Below are positions 16,052-23,203 of a stretch of 27,275 nucleotides of DNA, piece after piece. A model generated the notes under the pieces. It did no database searches. It had not been told where the DNA came from and saw only the letters and a list, made by a program, of their open reading frames with translations. The DNA lies in assembly GCA_029263635.1 (NCBI GenBank), contig JAJUFY010000001.1:1-27275 (forward strand), read 5' to 3'. This DNA is from Ectothiorhodospiraceae bacterium. GTDB lineage: Bacteria > Pseudomonadota > Gammaproteobacteria > Nitrococcales > AK92. Both the position numbers and the translations under genes were made by a program. Each line of letters opens with the position of its first letter. The first letter of the stretch is position 1.

Positions 16052-16080
16052 TTGGCATTCCCGGGTCACGCCCCTATTGT
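16052..16080 (+). promoter_or_regulatory. Candidate sigma70 promoter of opgG
   Basis: TTGGCA (16052-16057) and TATTGT (16075-16080) are separated by exactly 17 bases, matching the consensus at five and four of six positions. Transcription would start near 16087, giving a leader of about 67 bases before the opgG ATG at 16154. A perfect dyad abuts it upstream. Confidence 0.5.
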
Positions 16081-16153
16081 CTTTGCACCATACACCTAAC
16101 ATCGCATCCGACCGCCGGCTGGCGGTCTTATTGTGTACAGGAGACTCCCGGCG

Positions 16154-17740
16154 ATGAGGACGCGGCTGCTCCCGATGGCGCTGGGCCAGCCGCATGTCCG
16201 TCTGCGGCAGGCGGCACTGGCGTGCCTGCTGCTTGCGCCCCTGCTGCCGGCGGCAGCGGAATTCAGCTTCGAGAACGTCACCGCGGCGGCACAGAAGCTG
16301 GCAGCGGCTCCCTATCAGCCGCCGGCGCAGGTTCCCCAGTGGCTGCGGGAGATCGATTACAACCAGTGGCGCGACATCCGCTTCAAGCCGGCACGGTCGC
16401 TCTGGCGCCAGGAAGGCCTGCCGTTCGAGGTGCAGTTCTTCCACCCCGGGCTTTATTACGACCGCAGCGTCGCCGTGCATGTGGTGGAAGATGGCCGGGT
16501 CGTGCCGCTCGGCTTCTCCACCGAGTACTTCGACTACGGCAGGAACGCGTTCGCCGACAAGGTGCCGGCTGACCTGGGATTCGCCGGCCTGCGGGTCCAC
16601 GCCCCGATCAAGACCCAGGCGTATTACGACGAGGTGGCCGTCTTTCTCGGCGCCAGCTATTTCCGGGCGGTGGGCAAGCACAACGTCTATGGCCTGTCGG
16701 CGCGCGGCCTGGCGGTGGACACCGCCGCCCCCACCGGCGAGGAGTTCCCGTGGTTCCGGGAATTCTGGCTGGTCAGGCCGGCTGCCGATGCGTCCCAGCT
16801 GACCCTGTATGCGCTGCTCGACAGCCCCAGCGTCGCCGGCGCCTACAAGTTCGTGATCACGCCCGGCGAGGAGACCACCCTGGATGTCGACAGCGTGGTG
16901 TTTCCGCGCAAGCCGGTCGGCAAGCTCGGGATCGCGCCGCTGACCAGCATGTTTTTCTACGGCGAGAACGTCAACCAGCGACCGGTGAACGATTTCCGCC
17001 CCGAGGTCCACGATTCCGACGGCCTGCTGATCGCCATGGAAAACGGCGAGCGCGTCTGGCGGCCGCTGGTCAATCCGCGGCGGCTGGCCATCAACAGCTT
17101 CAGCGCCGACAACCCGCGCGGTTTCGGGCTCATGCAGCGCGACACCGAGTTTGACCACTACCTCGATCTCGAGGCGCGCTACGAGCTCCGGCCCAGCGCC
17201 TGGGTTACACCCAAAGGTGCCTGGGGCGAGGGCGTCGTCGAGCTGATCCAGATCCCGACCCCGAACGAGCTGCATGACAACATCGTCGCCTTCTGGGTGC
17301 CGAAGGCCAAAATCGAGCCCGGCCAGCCGCTGGCCTATGCCTACCGCCTGGGCTGGATCAAGGATGACGGCCGCCACTCCCCAGCCGGCCGGATCGTCGC
17401 AACCCGGATCGACAGCCACCACCCCTCAAGCGGCGACAGCGACCGGAAGCGCCGCTTCCTGATCGAGTTCGATGGCCCAGCGCTGCAGGAGCTGGCTGCC
17501 GATGCGGCTATCGAGGCCGAGATCCATGTCAGCGCCACCGCCACACTGCTGGAACGGCAGTTGATCAAGAACCCGGTCACTGGCGGCTGGCGGCTGGTCT
17601 TCCAGATCACGGACGAAAAGCCCGGAGCTCTCAAGCGCGTGCTCGAAGCCAACGACAAGCCTCCCATCGAGCTGCGCGCCTTCCTGCGCAAGGACGCGGA
17701 GGTGTTGACGGAGACCTGGAGCTACACACTGCAACCATAG
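16154..17740 (+). CDS. opgG: Glucans biosynthesis protein G (periplasmic)
   Basis: The 528-residue precursor has a signal peptide (Arg residues, then ALACLLLAPLLPAAA, cleaved about residue 35 before EFSFENV). It matches OpgG/MdoG: YQPPAQVPQWLREIDYNQWRD after the leader, FHPGLYYDRSVAVHVV, ASYFRAVGKHNVYGLSARG, TSMFFYGENV, HDSDGLLIAMENGE and AYRLGW. OpgG acts in the periplasm on the linear beta-1,2-glucan backbone made by OpgH; E. coli OpgG and OpgD define glycoside hydrolase family GH186. E. coli OpgG is 511 residues, so length is normal. I prefer ATG 16154 (GGAG ten bases upstream) to GTG 16133. It is the first gene of a three-cistron unit with the 17745 ORF and opgH. Confidence 0.95.
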   Translation: MRTRLLPMALGQPHVRLRQAALACLLLAPLLPAAAEFSFENVTAAAQKLAAAPYQPPAQVPQWLREIDYNQWRDIRFKPARSLWRQEGLPFEVQFFHPGLYYDRSVAVHVVEDGRVVPLGFSTEYFDYGRNAFADKVPADLGFAGLRVHAPIKTQAYYDEVAVFLGASYFRAVGKHNVYGLSARGLAVDTAAPTGEEFPWFREFWLVRPAADASQLTLYALLDSPSVAGAYKFVITPGEETTLDVDSVVFPRKPVGKLGIAPLTSMFFYGENVNQRPVNDFRPEVHDSDGLLIAMENGERVWRPLVNPRRLAINSFSADNPRGFGLMQRDTEFDHYLDLEARYELRPSAWVTPKGAWGEGVVELIQIPTPNELHDNIVAFWVPKAKIEPGQPLAYAYRLGWIKDDGRHSPAGRIVATRIDSHHPSSGDSDRKRRFLIEFDGPALQELAADAAIEAEIHVSATATLLERQLIKNPVTGGWRLVFQITDEKPGALKRVLEANDKPPIELRAFLRKDAEVLTETWSYTLQP

Positions 17741-17744
17741 GGAC

Positions 17745-18143
17745 ATGACCATGCCTGGAATGGACATCGTTATCGACCGGCCTACGGACACTGCCGGTCC
17801 CGCCTGGGCCCAGGCCCGGGCACGGCTCTCGCTCTACCTGGAAGCGCTGGAACTGCCGGAGGCCGATGCCGCCCGGTTGCTGGAACTGGCCCTGGCGCGG
17901 GCACGGGAGGAGCATCCTGCAGCACTGCTGCCAGCAGCGCTGAGCGCCCTGCAGGAGCTGCTGGCACAGCGTCTCGAAACGCCGCCGCCGACCATGCCGC
18001 GGCTGCGGCGAGGACCGATGGTGCCGGCGCCGCTGGACCGCAGCCTGCTGCGCTTCCTGCTCGAGGATCTTCCCGCCTGGCTGGCAACCAGCAGCCTGCA
18101 CCTGCTCAGCGGCCTGCGCCGCTGGCCCCGGCTGCTCGGATGA
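17745..18143 (+). CDS. Uncharacterised ORF between opgG and opgH (possible detached OpgH N-terminal region)
   Basis: The 132-residue ORF starts four bases after the opgG stop and its TGA overlaps the opgH ATG (ATGA at 18140-18143). It is Leu/Ala-rich and predicted helical (about 25-80), with no signal peptide or clear membrane span. A segment RGPMVPAPLDRSLLRF (about 88-103) resembles, from memory, the RSSMFPDPW...RF part of the E. coli OpgH N-terminal cytoplasmic region, which this opgH lacks. It is thus either a separate subunit supplying that region, or an unrelated coupling ORF. ATGs at 17751 and 17760 are alternative starts; no strong ribosome site decides. The open frame is intact. Confidence 0.6.
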   Translation: MTMPGMDIVIDRPTDTAGPAWAQARARLSLYLEALELPEADAARLLELALARAREEHPAALLPAALSALQELLAQRLETPPPTMPRLRRGPMVPAPLDRSLLRFLLEDLPAWLATSSLHLLSGLRRWPRLLG

Positions 18144-20248
18144 GCGGCATGCGCAAGGCCTTCAAGCACCAGCCGTGGAACCAGGTGGCGGCGCTGCGCC
18201 GCAGCCTGTTCCTGGTGCTGATCCTGATTCCCACCTTCATCACCAGCGGCTACATGGCGGCAATTCTTCCGCACAAGGGCGGCACCTTGCTCGAGCTCGC
18301 CATCGTGGTGGTGTTCGCCGCGCTGTTCGCCTGGATCTCCATCGGCTTCTGGACCGCCATGCTGGGCTTCTACACGCTCATACGGCGGTTCGACCGCTTC
18401 GCCATCGCCCGCCCCCGGCCCGCCGACCGCAAGCCGCTCAAGCCGCGCGCCCGCACCGCCATCCTGATCCCGATCTGCAACGAAGACGTCGCGGAAGTCT
18501 TCGCCCGCATCCGCGTCACCTATGAATCGCTGAAGGCCACCGGCGAGCTGGAGCGGTTCGCCTTCTTCATCCTGAGCGACAGCGCCAATCCCGACTGCTG
18601 GATCGAGGAAGAAGCAGCCTGGGCCCGGCTGCGCGAGAAAACCGGCTACGCCGACATCCACTACCGGCGCCGGCGCAACAACATCAAGCGCAAGAGCGGC
18701 AATGTCGCCGACTTCTGCCGACGCTGGGGCCGGGACTTCCGCTACATGGTGGTGTTCGATGCGGACAGCATCATGACCGGGCCGACCCTGGTGCGCATGG
18801 TGCAGATCATGGAGCGCCGGCGCGACGTGGGGATCCTGCAGACGGCCCCGGCCTGCGTGAACCGCGAGACCCTGCTTGCCCGGGTCCAGCAGTTCGCCAA
18901 TCGCCTGTACGGCCCGATGTTCGCCGCCGGCCTGCATTTCTGGCAGCTGGGCGATGCCCAGTTCTGGGGCCATAACGCCATCATCCGCATCCGGCCCTTC
19001 ATGGAGCACTGCGCCCTGCCTAGGCTCCCGGGCCGGCCGCCGCTGGGCGGCGACATCCTCTCGCACGATTTCGTCGAGGCCGCGCTGATGCGGCGCGCCG
19101 GCTACGGCGTCTGGCTGGCCTTCGATCTCGGCGGCAGCTACGAGGAAGTACCGCCGACCCTGCTCGACGAGCTCAAGCGCGACCGCCGCTGGTGCCAGGG
19201 CAACATGCAGCATGTGCGGCTCCTGTTCACGCACGGGCTGTTCCCGGCGCATCGGGCGCTGTTCCTCAACGGCGCCATGGCCTATGTCTCGGCCCTGCTG
19301 TGGTTTCTGTTCCTCACCCTGAGCACTGCCGAGGCGCTGGTGGAAGCGCTGGCGACGCCGACCTATTTCGGTCCGGAGAAGGCGCTGTTCCCCGACTGGC
19401 CGGTCTGGCATCCGCAATGGGCGCTGACGCTGCTGGCCTCGACGGCGGTCATCCTGTTCCTGCCCAAGCTGTTCGCCATCGCCCTGGTGGCGATCCAGCA
19501 GCGCGCGCATGAGTTCGGCGGGCTGCGGCGCCTGGCGGCGAGCGTGCTGGCGGAAGTGGTGTTCTCCACCCTGCTCGCCCCTGTCCGCATGCTGTTCCAC
19601 AGCAAGTTCGTCTTCGTCACGCTGCTGGGCGGCCAGATCGGCTGGGGCTCGCAGAACCGCTCGGATGCCGCCACCACCTGGGGCGACGCCTGGCGCTTCC
19701 ACGGCGGCGGCAGCCTGCTCGCCGTCCTCTGGGGTGCCGTCGTCTATGTCGTCAATCCGAGCTTCTTCTGGTGGCTCAGTCCGATCCTGGCGGCGCTGGT
19801 CCTGGCCGTTCCGGTATCGGTCTTCTCCAGCCAGGTGCGGGCCGGCCGCGCCGCCCGCCGCCTCGGCCTGTTCCTGACGCCGGAGGAAATCGCACCGCCT
19901 CCGGAGCTGCGCGCCCTGCGCCAACAGCTGGCAGCCTCGCGTCGCAGCGGCGACCTGTTCTCGGCCTGCCCCGGCTTTGTCCGGGCCGTGGTCGATCCCC
20001 GCGTGCACCGCCTGCACCTGGCACAGCTGGGCGCCATTCGCCAGTTGAACCCGACACTGGCCCAGCGGCGGCGCGAGCTCGCCGAGCGGGCGCTGCTGGA
20101 AGGACCGCAGGGACTTGCCGACCGCGACAAGCGCGAACTGCTCGGCGACCCCGGCGCGCTGCATGCCCTGCACCTGGCTGTCTGGCAGTTGCCGGATGGC
20201 GAGCCGGCCCGCCGCTGGGGCCTGCCGGGGCTGGCCGACTCGGCGTAA
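18140..20248 (+). CDS. opgH: Glucans biosynthesis glucosyltransferase H, short form
   Basis: The 702-residue inner-membrane enzyme uses UDP-glucose to build the beta-1,2-linked glucan backbone. After one or two membrane segments (about 22-42 and 52-80), a GT2 domain carries TAILIPICNED (106-116), FILSDSANPD (143-152), the D207-A-D209 metal motif in VFDADSIMTG, LSHDFVEAALMRRAG (307-321) and the RDRRWCQGN acceptor motif (347-355). Further membrane segments follow around 375-400, 430-460 and 535-560. E. coli OpgH has 847 residues with about 140 before the first membrane segment; here only about 20 are present. Xanthomonas-type OpgH is also short. That missing region carries FtsZ binding in E. 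coli. The 17745 ORF may replace it. Confidence 0.94.
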   Translation: MSGMRKAFKHQPWNQVAALRRSLFLVLILIPTFITSGYMAAILPHKGGTLLELAIVVVFAALFAWISIGFWTAMLGFYTLIRRFDRFAIARPRPADRKPLKPRARTAILIPICNEDVAEVFARIRVTYESLKATGELERFAFFILSDSANPDCWIEEEAAWARLREKTGYADIHYRRRRNNIKRKSGNVADFCRRWGRDFRYMVVFDADSIMTGPTLVRMVQIMERRRDVGILQTAPACVNRETLLARVQQFANRLYGPMFAAGLHFWQLGDAQFWGHNAIIRIRPFMEHCALPRLPGRPPLGGDILSHDFVEAALMRRAGYGVWLAFDLGGSYEEVPPTLLDELKRDRRWCQGNMQHVRLLFTHGLFPAHRALFLNGAMAYVSALLWFLFLTLSTAEALVEALATPTYFGPEKALFPDWPVWHPQWALTLLASTAVILFLPKLFAIALVAIQQRAHEFGGLRRLAASVLAEVVFSTLLAPVRMLFHSKFVFVTLLGGQIGWGSQNRSDAATTWGDAWRFHGGGSLLAVLWGAVVYVVNPSFFWWLSPILAALVLAVPVSVFSSQVRAGRAARRLGLFLTPEEIAPPPELRALRQQLAASRRSGDLFSACPGFVRAVVDPRVHRLHLAQLGAIRQLNPTLAQRRRELAERALLEGPQGLADRDKRELLGDPGALHALHLAVWQLPDGEPARRWGLPGLADSA

Positions 20249-20363
20249 GACGCGACCCCGGCGAGGCGGCATGGTCGGCCGATGGCCGCTCCACACCTCA
20301 AGGCTGCTTCGCCCATCGCTCGCCGTGACGCCGGAAAGCAGGGCCCGGGACAGGCGCCCTGGC

Positions 20364-20397
20364 ACAAAAAAGGCGCTGATACCGGGTATCAGCGCCT
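20364..20397 (-). terminator. Intrinsic terminator between convergent operons
   Basis: AGGCGCTGATACC (20371-20383) and GGTATCAGCGCCT (20385-20397) are perfect 13-base complements around a single G. On the minus strand the stem is followed by six T (AAAAAA at 20366-20371 on plus), a classic intrinsic terminator for the 20534-22904 operon. On plus only GAGTTTC follows, so termination of opgH there would be weaker. A second small palindrome, GCGGCTAGCCGC, lies at 20436-20447. The rest of 20249-20533 shows no gene. Confidence 0.85.
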
Positions 20398-20533
20398 GAG
20401 TTTCAGTCGAGCGGTTGGTTAGTGTTGGCCTTGAAGCGGCTAGCCGCCCCGCCCGACCGACGACGGGAACTTTAGCGGTTTCCCCTGCAGCAGCATCTGA
20501 ACTGAGTCACGGTTCCATCACTTCGCTGCGGAC

Positions 20534-22153
20534 TCAGGACACACCGTTCGCATCCTTGCCGAAGTCGTAGCGCCAATACATGCCGGCGTGCCAGGAATCG
20601 GTCTCTTCACCCGCTTCCGGTTCGCGCAGGCTGCGATCGATGTCGACTCCGAAGGCGTGCCGGCCGCGCTGGATCTCGTACCGCAGTCCCAGGCGCGACA
20701 GCTCCACATCGGCCTCGGGATCGGCCGCATCGATGCGGGACTGGCCGAGTTCCAGAATCAGCCGCTCCCGGTCGCGGGTCGCCTCGATCGCGAGGGTCGG
20801 CCCCACCGTCATCTCGGCATCCTCGGTCTCGATCTCGGTGGCGCTGACGCCAGGGGTAATGGTGAGATCGATACCGGCCAGGTCGATCCTGGCGGTATGG
20901 GCCACCGCCAGCTGGCGGGTGGTCCGCTCCACGCCGGACTGCCCGCGGTCGTCGACCGTGGCGATCGCGCCGTTCAGGCGAGTCTGATGCCTGGCGCCAT
21001 GGGTAATGATAAGGCTGCCCTGCGCCGTCTGCGCCAGCACGCTGACGCTGTCGTCGGCACTCTCGCGCTGCTGCCTGCTCAGGTCGAGCCGGCCCCTGAC
21101 CTTCTGCCGGTCGCCCGGTATCAACGGACCGCTCAGGCTCACGGCCGCGCTGTCGGTGGTAATCGGGTTGGCGCTGCCCAGCTCGGTGCGCGACCGCTGC
21201 AGGCGCCCGCGCAGCTCGACGTCCCGCTCGGAACGCCAGCCGCCTTCCAGCAGCAGGGCTTCGCTGCCGGCCAGGGCGGAACTGCCGCCGGGGCCCAAGC
21301 CGTCGCTGTAACGGTCGTAGCGGAGCCGGTAGTCCACCGGCCGGGACTGGCTCCTGCCATCGATCTGGACGTAGACGCCGTATCCGCTGTCGGGCCGCTC
21401 ACCGGCCGACAGATGCCGGGTCGCGGCGGAATCGCCGTGGAGGTAGGCCAGCTCGCCGCGCACGTTCAGATCCTGCCCGGCGATGTCGAACTGGCGTTGG
21501 CCGGTCAGGCTCGCCGCCCACTGGCTCAGGCTCGGCAGCCCTTCCAGCCCGCTTTCACTGTGATGAACCAGGTTGAAGCTGTAGGTGCCGAGCCGCTGGT
21601 CCTGCATGCCGACGCTGAGGCCGTAGTAGAGGTTTTCCTCGGGGTCGAAGTCCCGCCACTGCTGGCCGTCGCTGCCGATGACCGTGCTCGCCCAGTAGCT
21701 GCGGCCGTCGCTGCCGCTGTTGGGCCGCACGGTCAGCCGGGCGGCCTTGAGGGTGCGGTTGAGGGTCAGTTCCGAGAACTGCACGTTCTGGTCGCCGAGG
21801 TCGACCCGGAATGGCAGCCCGGCCGTGGCGTTGTCATAGGACAGCCGCATCGCCTCCGGCACCAGGCCGGTATGGTCGCTGCGATAGGGCGAATCGGTGA
21901 CTGTCCCGGCGAAATCGAACTTCAGGGTCTGCCCCGGCGCCAGGTCGCCGGACAGGCTCAGGTCGATGTCGTTGGTGATGAAGGTGCCTTCCTGACCGTA
22001 CGGACTATGCCGCTCGTCGCCGCGTATCCGGTAGCTGTCGACCCGCACCGTGTTGCTGCCGGAGAAATTCCAGTCCGCCAGGCTCGGCACCGGAACGGCG
22101 ACGGCAACACCTTGCAGCACGAGCAGCAGACGGGCGACACGGCGGTGCCTCAC
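20534..22153 (-). CDS. Exported beta-rich, probably outer-membrane protein, unknown function
   Basis: The 539-residue precursor starts at GTG 22153, overlapping the upstream stop as GTGA. A signal peptide (RHRR, then VARLLLVLQGVAVAVPVPSLA, cleaved before DWNFSGSN) leads into a chain of alternating polar and hydrophobic strands with short turns, for example LKFDFAGTV, FRVDLGDQNVQFSELTLNRTLKAARL in pieces, and repeated long hairpins to the end (WHAGMYWRYDFGKDANGVS). It has no cysteine-rich, enzymatic or SLH motif I recognise. The pattern fits a large beta-barrel, although it does not end in an aromatic residue: the last barrel-like strand, WHAGMYWRYDF, lies eight residues before the C-terminus. 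It is the last gene of a three-gene unit closed by the terminator at 20364-20397. Confidence 0.75.
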   Translation of the reverse strand: MRHRRVARLLLVLQGVAVAVPVPSLADWNFSGSNTVRVDSYRIRGDERHSPYGQEGTFITNDIDLSLSGDLAPGQTLKFDFAGTVTDSPYRSDHTGLVPEAMRLSYDNATAGLPFRVDLGDQNVQFSELTLNRTLKAARLTVRPNSGSDGRSYWASTVIGSDGQQWRDFDPEENLYYGLSVGMQDQRLGTYSFNLVHHSESGLEGLPSLSQWAASLTGQRQFDIAGQDLNVRGELAYLHGDSAATRHLSAGERPDSGYGVYVQIDGRSQSRPVDYRLRYDRYSDGLGPGGSSALAGSEALLLEGGWRSERDVELRGRLQRSRTELGSANPITTDSAAVSLSGPLIPGDRQKVRGRLDLSRQQRESADDSVSVLAQTAQGSLIITHGARHQTRLNGAIATVDDRGQSGVERTTRQLAVAHTARIDLAGIDLTITPGVSATEIETEDAEMTVGPTLAIEATRDRERLILELGQSRIDAADPEADVELSRLGLRYEIQRGRHAFGVDIDRSLREPEAGEETDSWHAGMYWRYDFGKDANGVS

Positions 22154-22554
22154 CGCGGCACCTCGCGGACGATGCGCAGCACGTACTCGGCCGTGCCCTC
22201 GCGGCGCTGGAAGCCCTGCTGCAGGTCTTCCCACTCCGCCTGGGCGCGCACCGTCACCGACACCAGGCTGCGCAGCACGCCATCGCCGCGCTCCTGCTCC
22301 AGCAGCTGGATGCCGCCGATGCTGAGCACGCGCAGCCGCGCCGTTGGCGGCACGTCGAAGCTCAGCGCCGCCAGCAGCCGGTCACGCTCAGCAAAATCCG
22401 CTGCCAGCCAATGGCCGAGCGTGGGCGTGTTCCACGCCCTGAGCACCTGCTCGACGGCCTGGCGCACCACCGCCTTGTCCACGGGGGCCTGTGCCTGGGC
22501 AGCACCGGCGCAAAGCAGCCCGGCCGCGACCAGCGCGGCGATCTTCCGGCGCAT
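22150..22554 (-). CDS. Small periplasmic protein, unknown function
   Basis: The 134-residue precursor has a clear signal peptide (MRRK, ALVAAGLLCAGAAQA, cleavage after about residue 21). The mature part has a helical first half (VVRQAVEQVLRAWN, WLAADFAERDRLLAALS) and a strand-rich second half (ARLRVLSIGGIQLLEQ, SLVSVTVRAQAEWEDL, GTAEYVLRIVREVPR). That helix-then-sheet order is reminiscent of NTF2-like folds, but I do not assign the family. It starts two bases after the previous gene and overlaps the next by four, so the three are translationally linked and probably act together in the envelope. Confidence 0.7.
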   Translation of the reverse strand: MRRKIAALVAAGLLCAGAAQAQAPVDKAVVRQAVEQVLRAWNTPTLGHWLAADFAERDRLLAALSFDVPPTARLRVLSIGGIQLLEQERGDGVLRSLVSVTVRAQAEWEDLQQGFQRREGTAEYVLRIVREVPR

Positions 22555-22556
22555 GA

Positions 22557-22904
22557 TCAGCGGCCCAGGGAGGAGGAGCCGAGCGGGCTCTGCGGATTGA
22601 AGAAGTCGACGCCGCGCAGCGGCTCGACGCGCACCAGGGTGGCGCTGACGTTGCCGCAGGCGGGCAAGGCCAGGATGGCGTCCTCCAGCGCGGCGGTGAC
22701 AGCGGCATGCTCGGCCGCCGTCGGTTCAGCGTGGTACTGCTTGTTGAGTGCGATCAGCTGCTCGCAGTCGCCGGCCGCGATGGCAGCGGCAACGGGTTCG
22801 GGCAGGGCGGCGGGCAGGGACTCGGCCTGGCCGAGTCCGGTTGTCAGCGCCGCCAGAGGCAACATGGCGAGCAGCCGGCTCAGTCGTGAAATCAACTTGA
22901 TCAC
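22557..22904 (-). CDS. Small exported protein, first gene of a three-gene envelope operon
   Basis: The 115-residue precursor starts at GTG 22904; GGAG nine bases upstream supports it. Signal peptide: IKLISRLSRLLAMLPLAALTTGLGQAES, probably cleaved near residue 28. The mature part is helical and holds two cysteines, in AAGDCEQLI and ALPACGNVS, which could form a disulfide in the periplasm. The tail FFNPQSPLGSSSLGR is Ser/Gly-rich. An internal ATG after about 13 codons could be an alternative start but would shorten the leader. I recognise no family. A CRP-like site lies about 120 bases upstream. Confidence 0.65.
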   Translation of the reverse strand: MIKLISRLSRLLAMLPLAALTTGLGQAESLPAALPEPVAAAIAAGDCEQLIALNKQYHAEPTAAEHAAVTAALEDAILALPACGNVSATLVRVEPLRGVDFFNPQSPLGSSSLGR

Positions 22905-23021
22905 CGGCTTCGTCTCCTGACTCGACGCAGAACCGCGGTGGTTCTTCGCGCCGTCGCCAGGCAGTCTAGGAAGCCGGCAGAACGCTAAACGTGGGGTGGT
23001 TCACGGTTCGGGAAGTGCCCG

Positions 23022-23037
23022 CGTGATACAGGTCACA
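23022..23037. promoter_or_regulatory. CRP/Vfr-like binding site
   Basis: CGTGATACAGGTCACA contains the exact GTGA-N6-TCAC core of the CRP family consensus TGTGA-N6-TCACA. It lies in the 299-base divergent gap, about 120 bases from the start of the minus-strand exported operon and about 127 before the -10 box of corA. The distance favours control of the exported operon, whose promoter I could not fix. Confidence 0.45.
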
Positions 23038-23148
23038 GCCTGGCCAGTACGCCTGTCGTAAAGGCTTTCCGGGCCGGCCAGGGCCGGCAAATCGCCCTGC
23101 GGTCGGTCGGTGCTGCAGTTCCTGCGGCGGGCAGTGCGGTCACCGGCG

Positions 23149-23154
23149 TATACT
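23149..23154 (+). promoter_or_regulatory. Candidate -10 box of corA-crcB
   Basis: TATACT (23149-23154) matches five of six consensus bases and lies 49 bases before the corA ATG. No good -35 is present at 16-18 bases, so an activator or a minimal promoter would be needed. The implied leader is only about 43 bases. Confidence 0.4.
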
Positions 23155-23174
23155 GTCGCAACGAACGGGCCCAA

Positions 23175-23200
23175 CTCTTCAATCTTCGTGTCTGGAAGAG
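23175..23200 (+). promoter_or_regulatory. Leader hairpin covering the corA ribosome site
   Basis: CTCTTC (23175-23180) pairs perfectly with GAAGAG (23195-23200), and GGAAGAG is the only Shine-Dalgarno-like sequence before the corA ATG at 23204. The stem would hide the ribosome site, with a 14-base loop. A six-base stem is modest, so regulation is only a possibility. Confidence 0.35.
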
Positions 23201-23203
23201 CCG

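Noticed and set aside
17834..20365. Minus-strand open frame of 843 codons over opgH
   Set aside because: It lies antisense to a clearly identified glucosyltransferase and its product is Gly/Arg/Ala/Gln/His-rich without motifs, as expected from GC-rich codon bias on the opposite strand.
20588..22600. Plus-strand open frame of 670 codons opposite the exported operon
   Set aside because: Its product lacks any domain pattern, whereas the minus strand shows three signal peptides, tight overlaps, ribosome sites and a terminator in the right direction.
22905..23203. Fluoride riboswitch upstream of corA-crcB
   Set aside because: The best promoter leaves a leader of about 43 bases, too short for the crcB motif, and I see none of its conserved elements.
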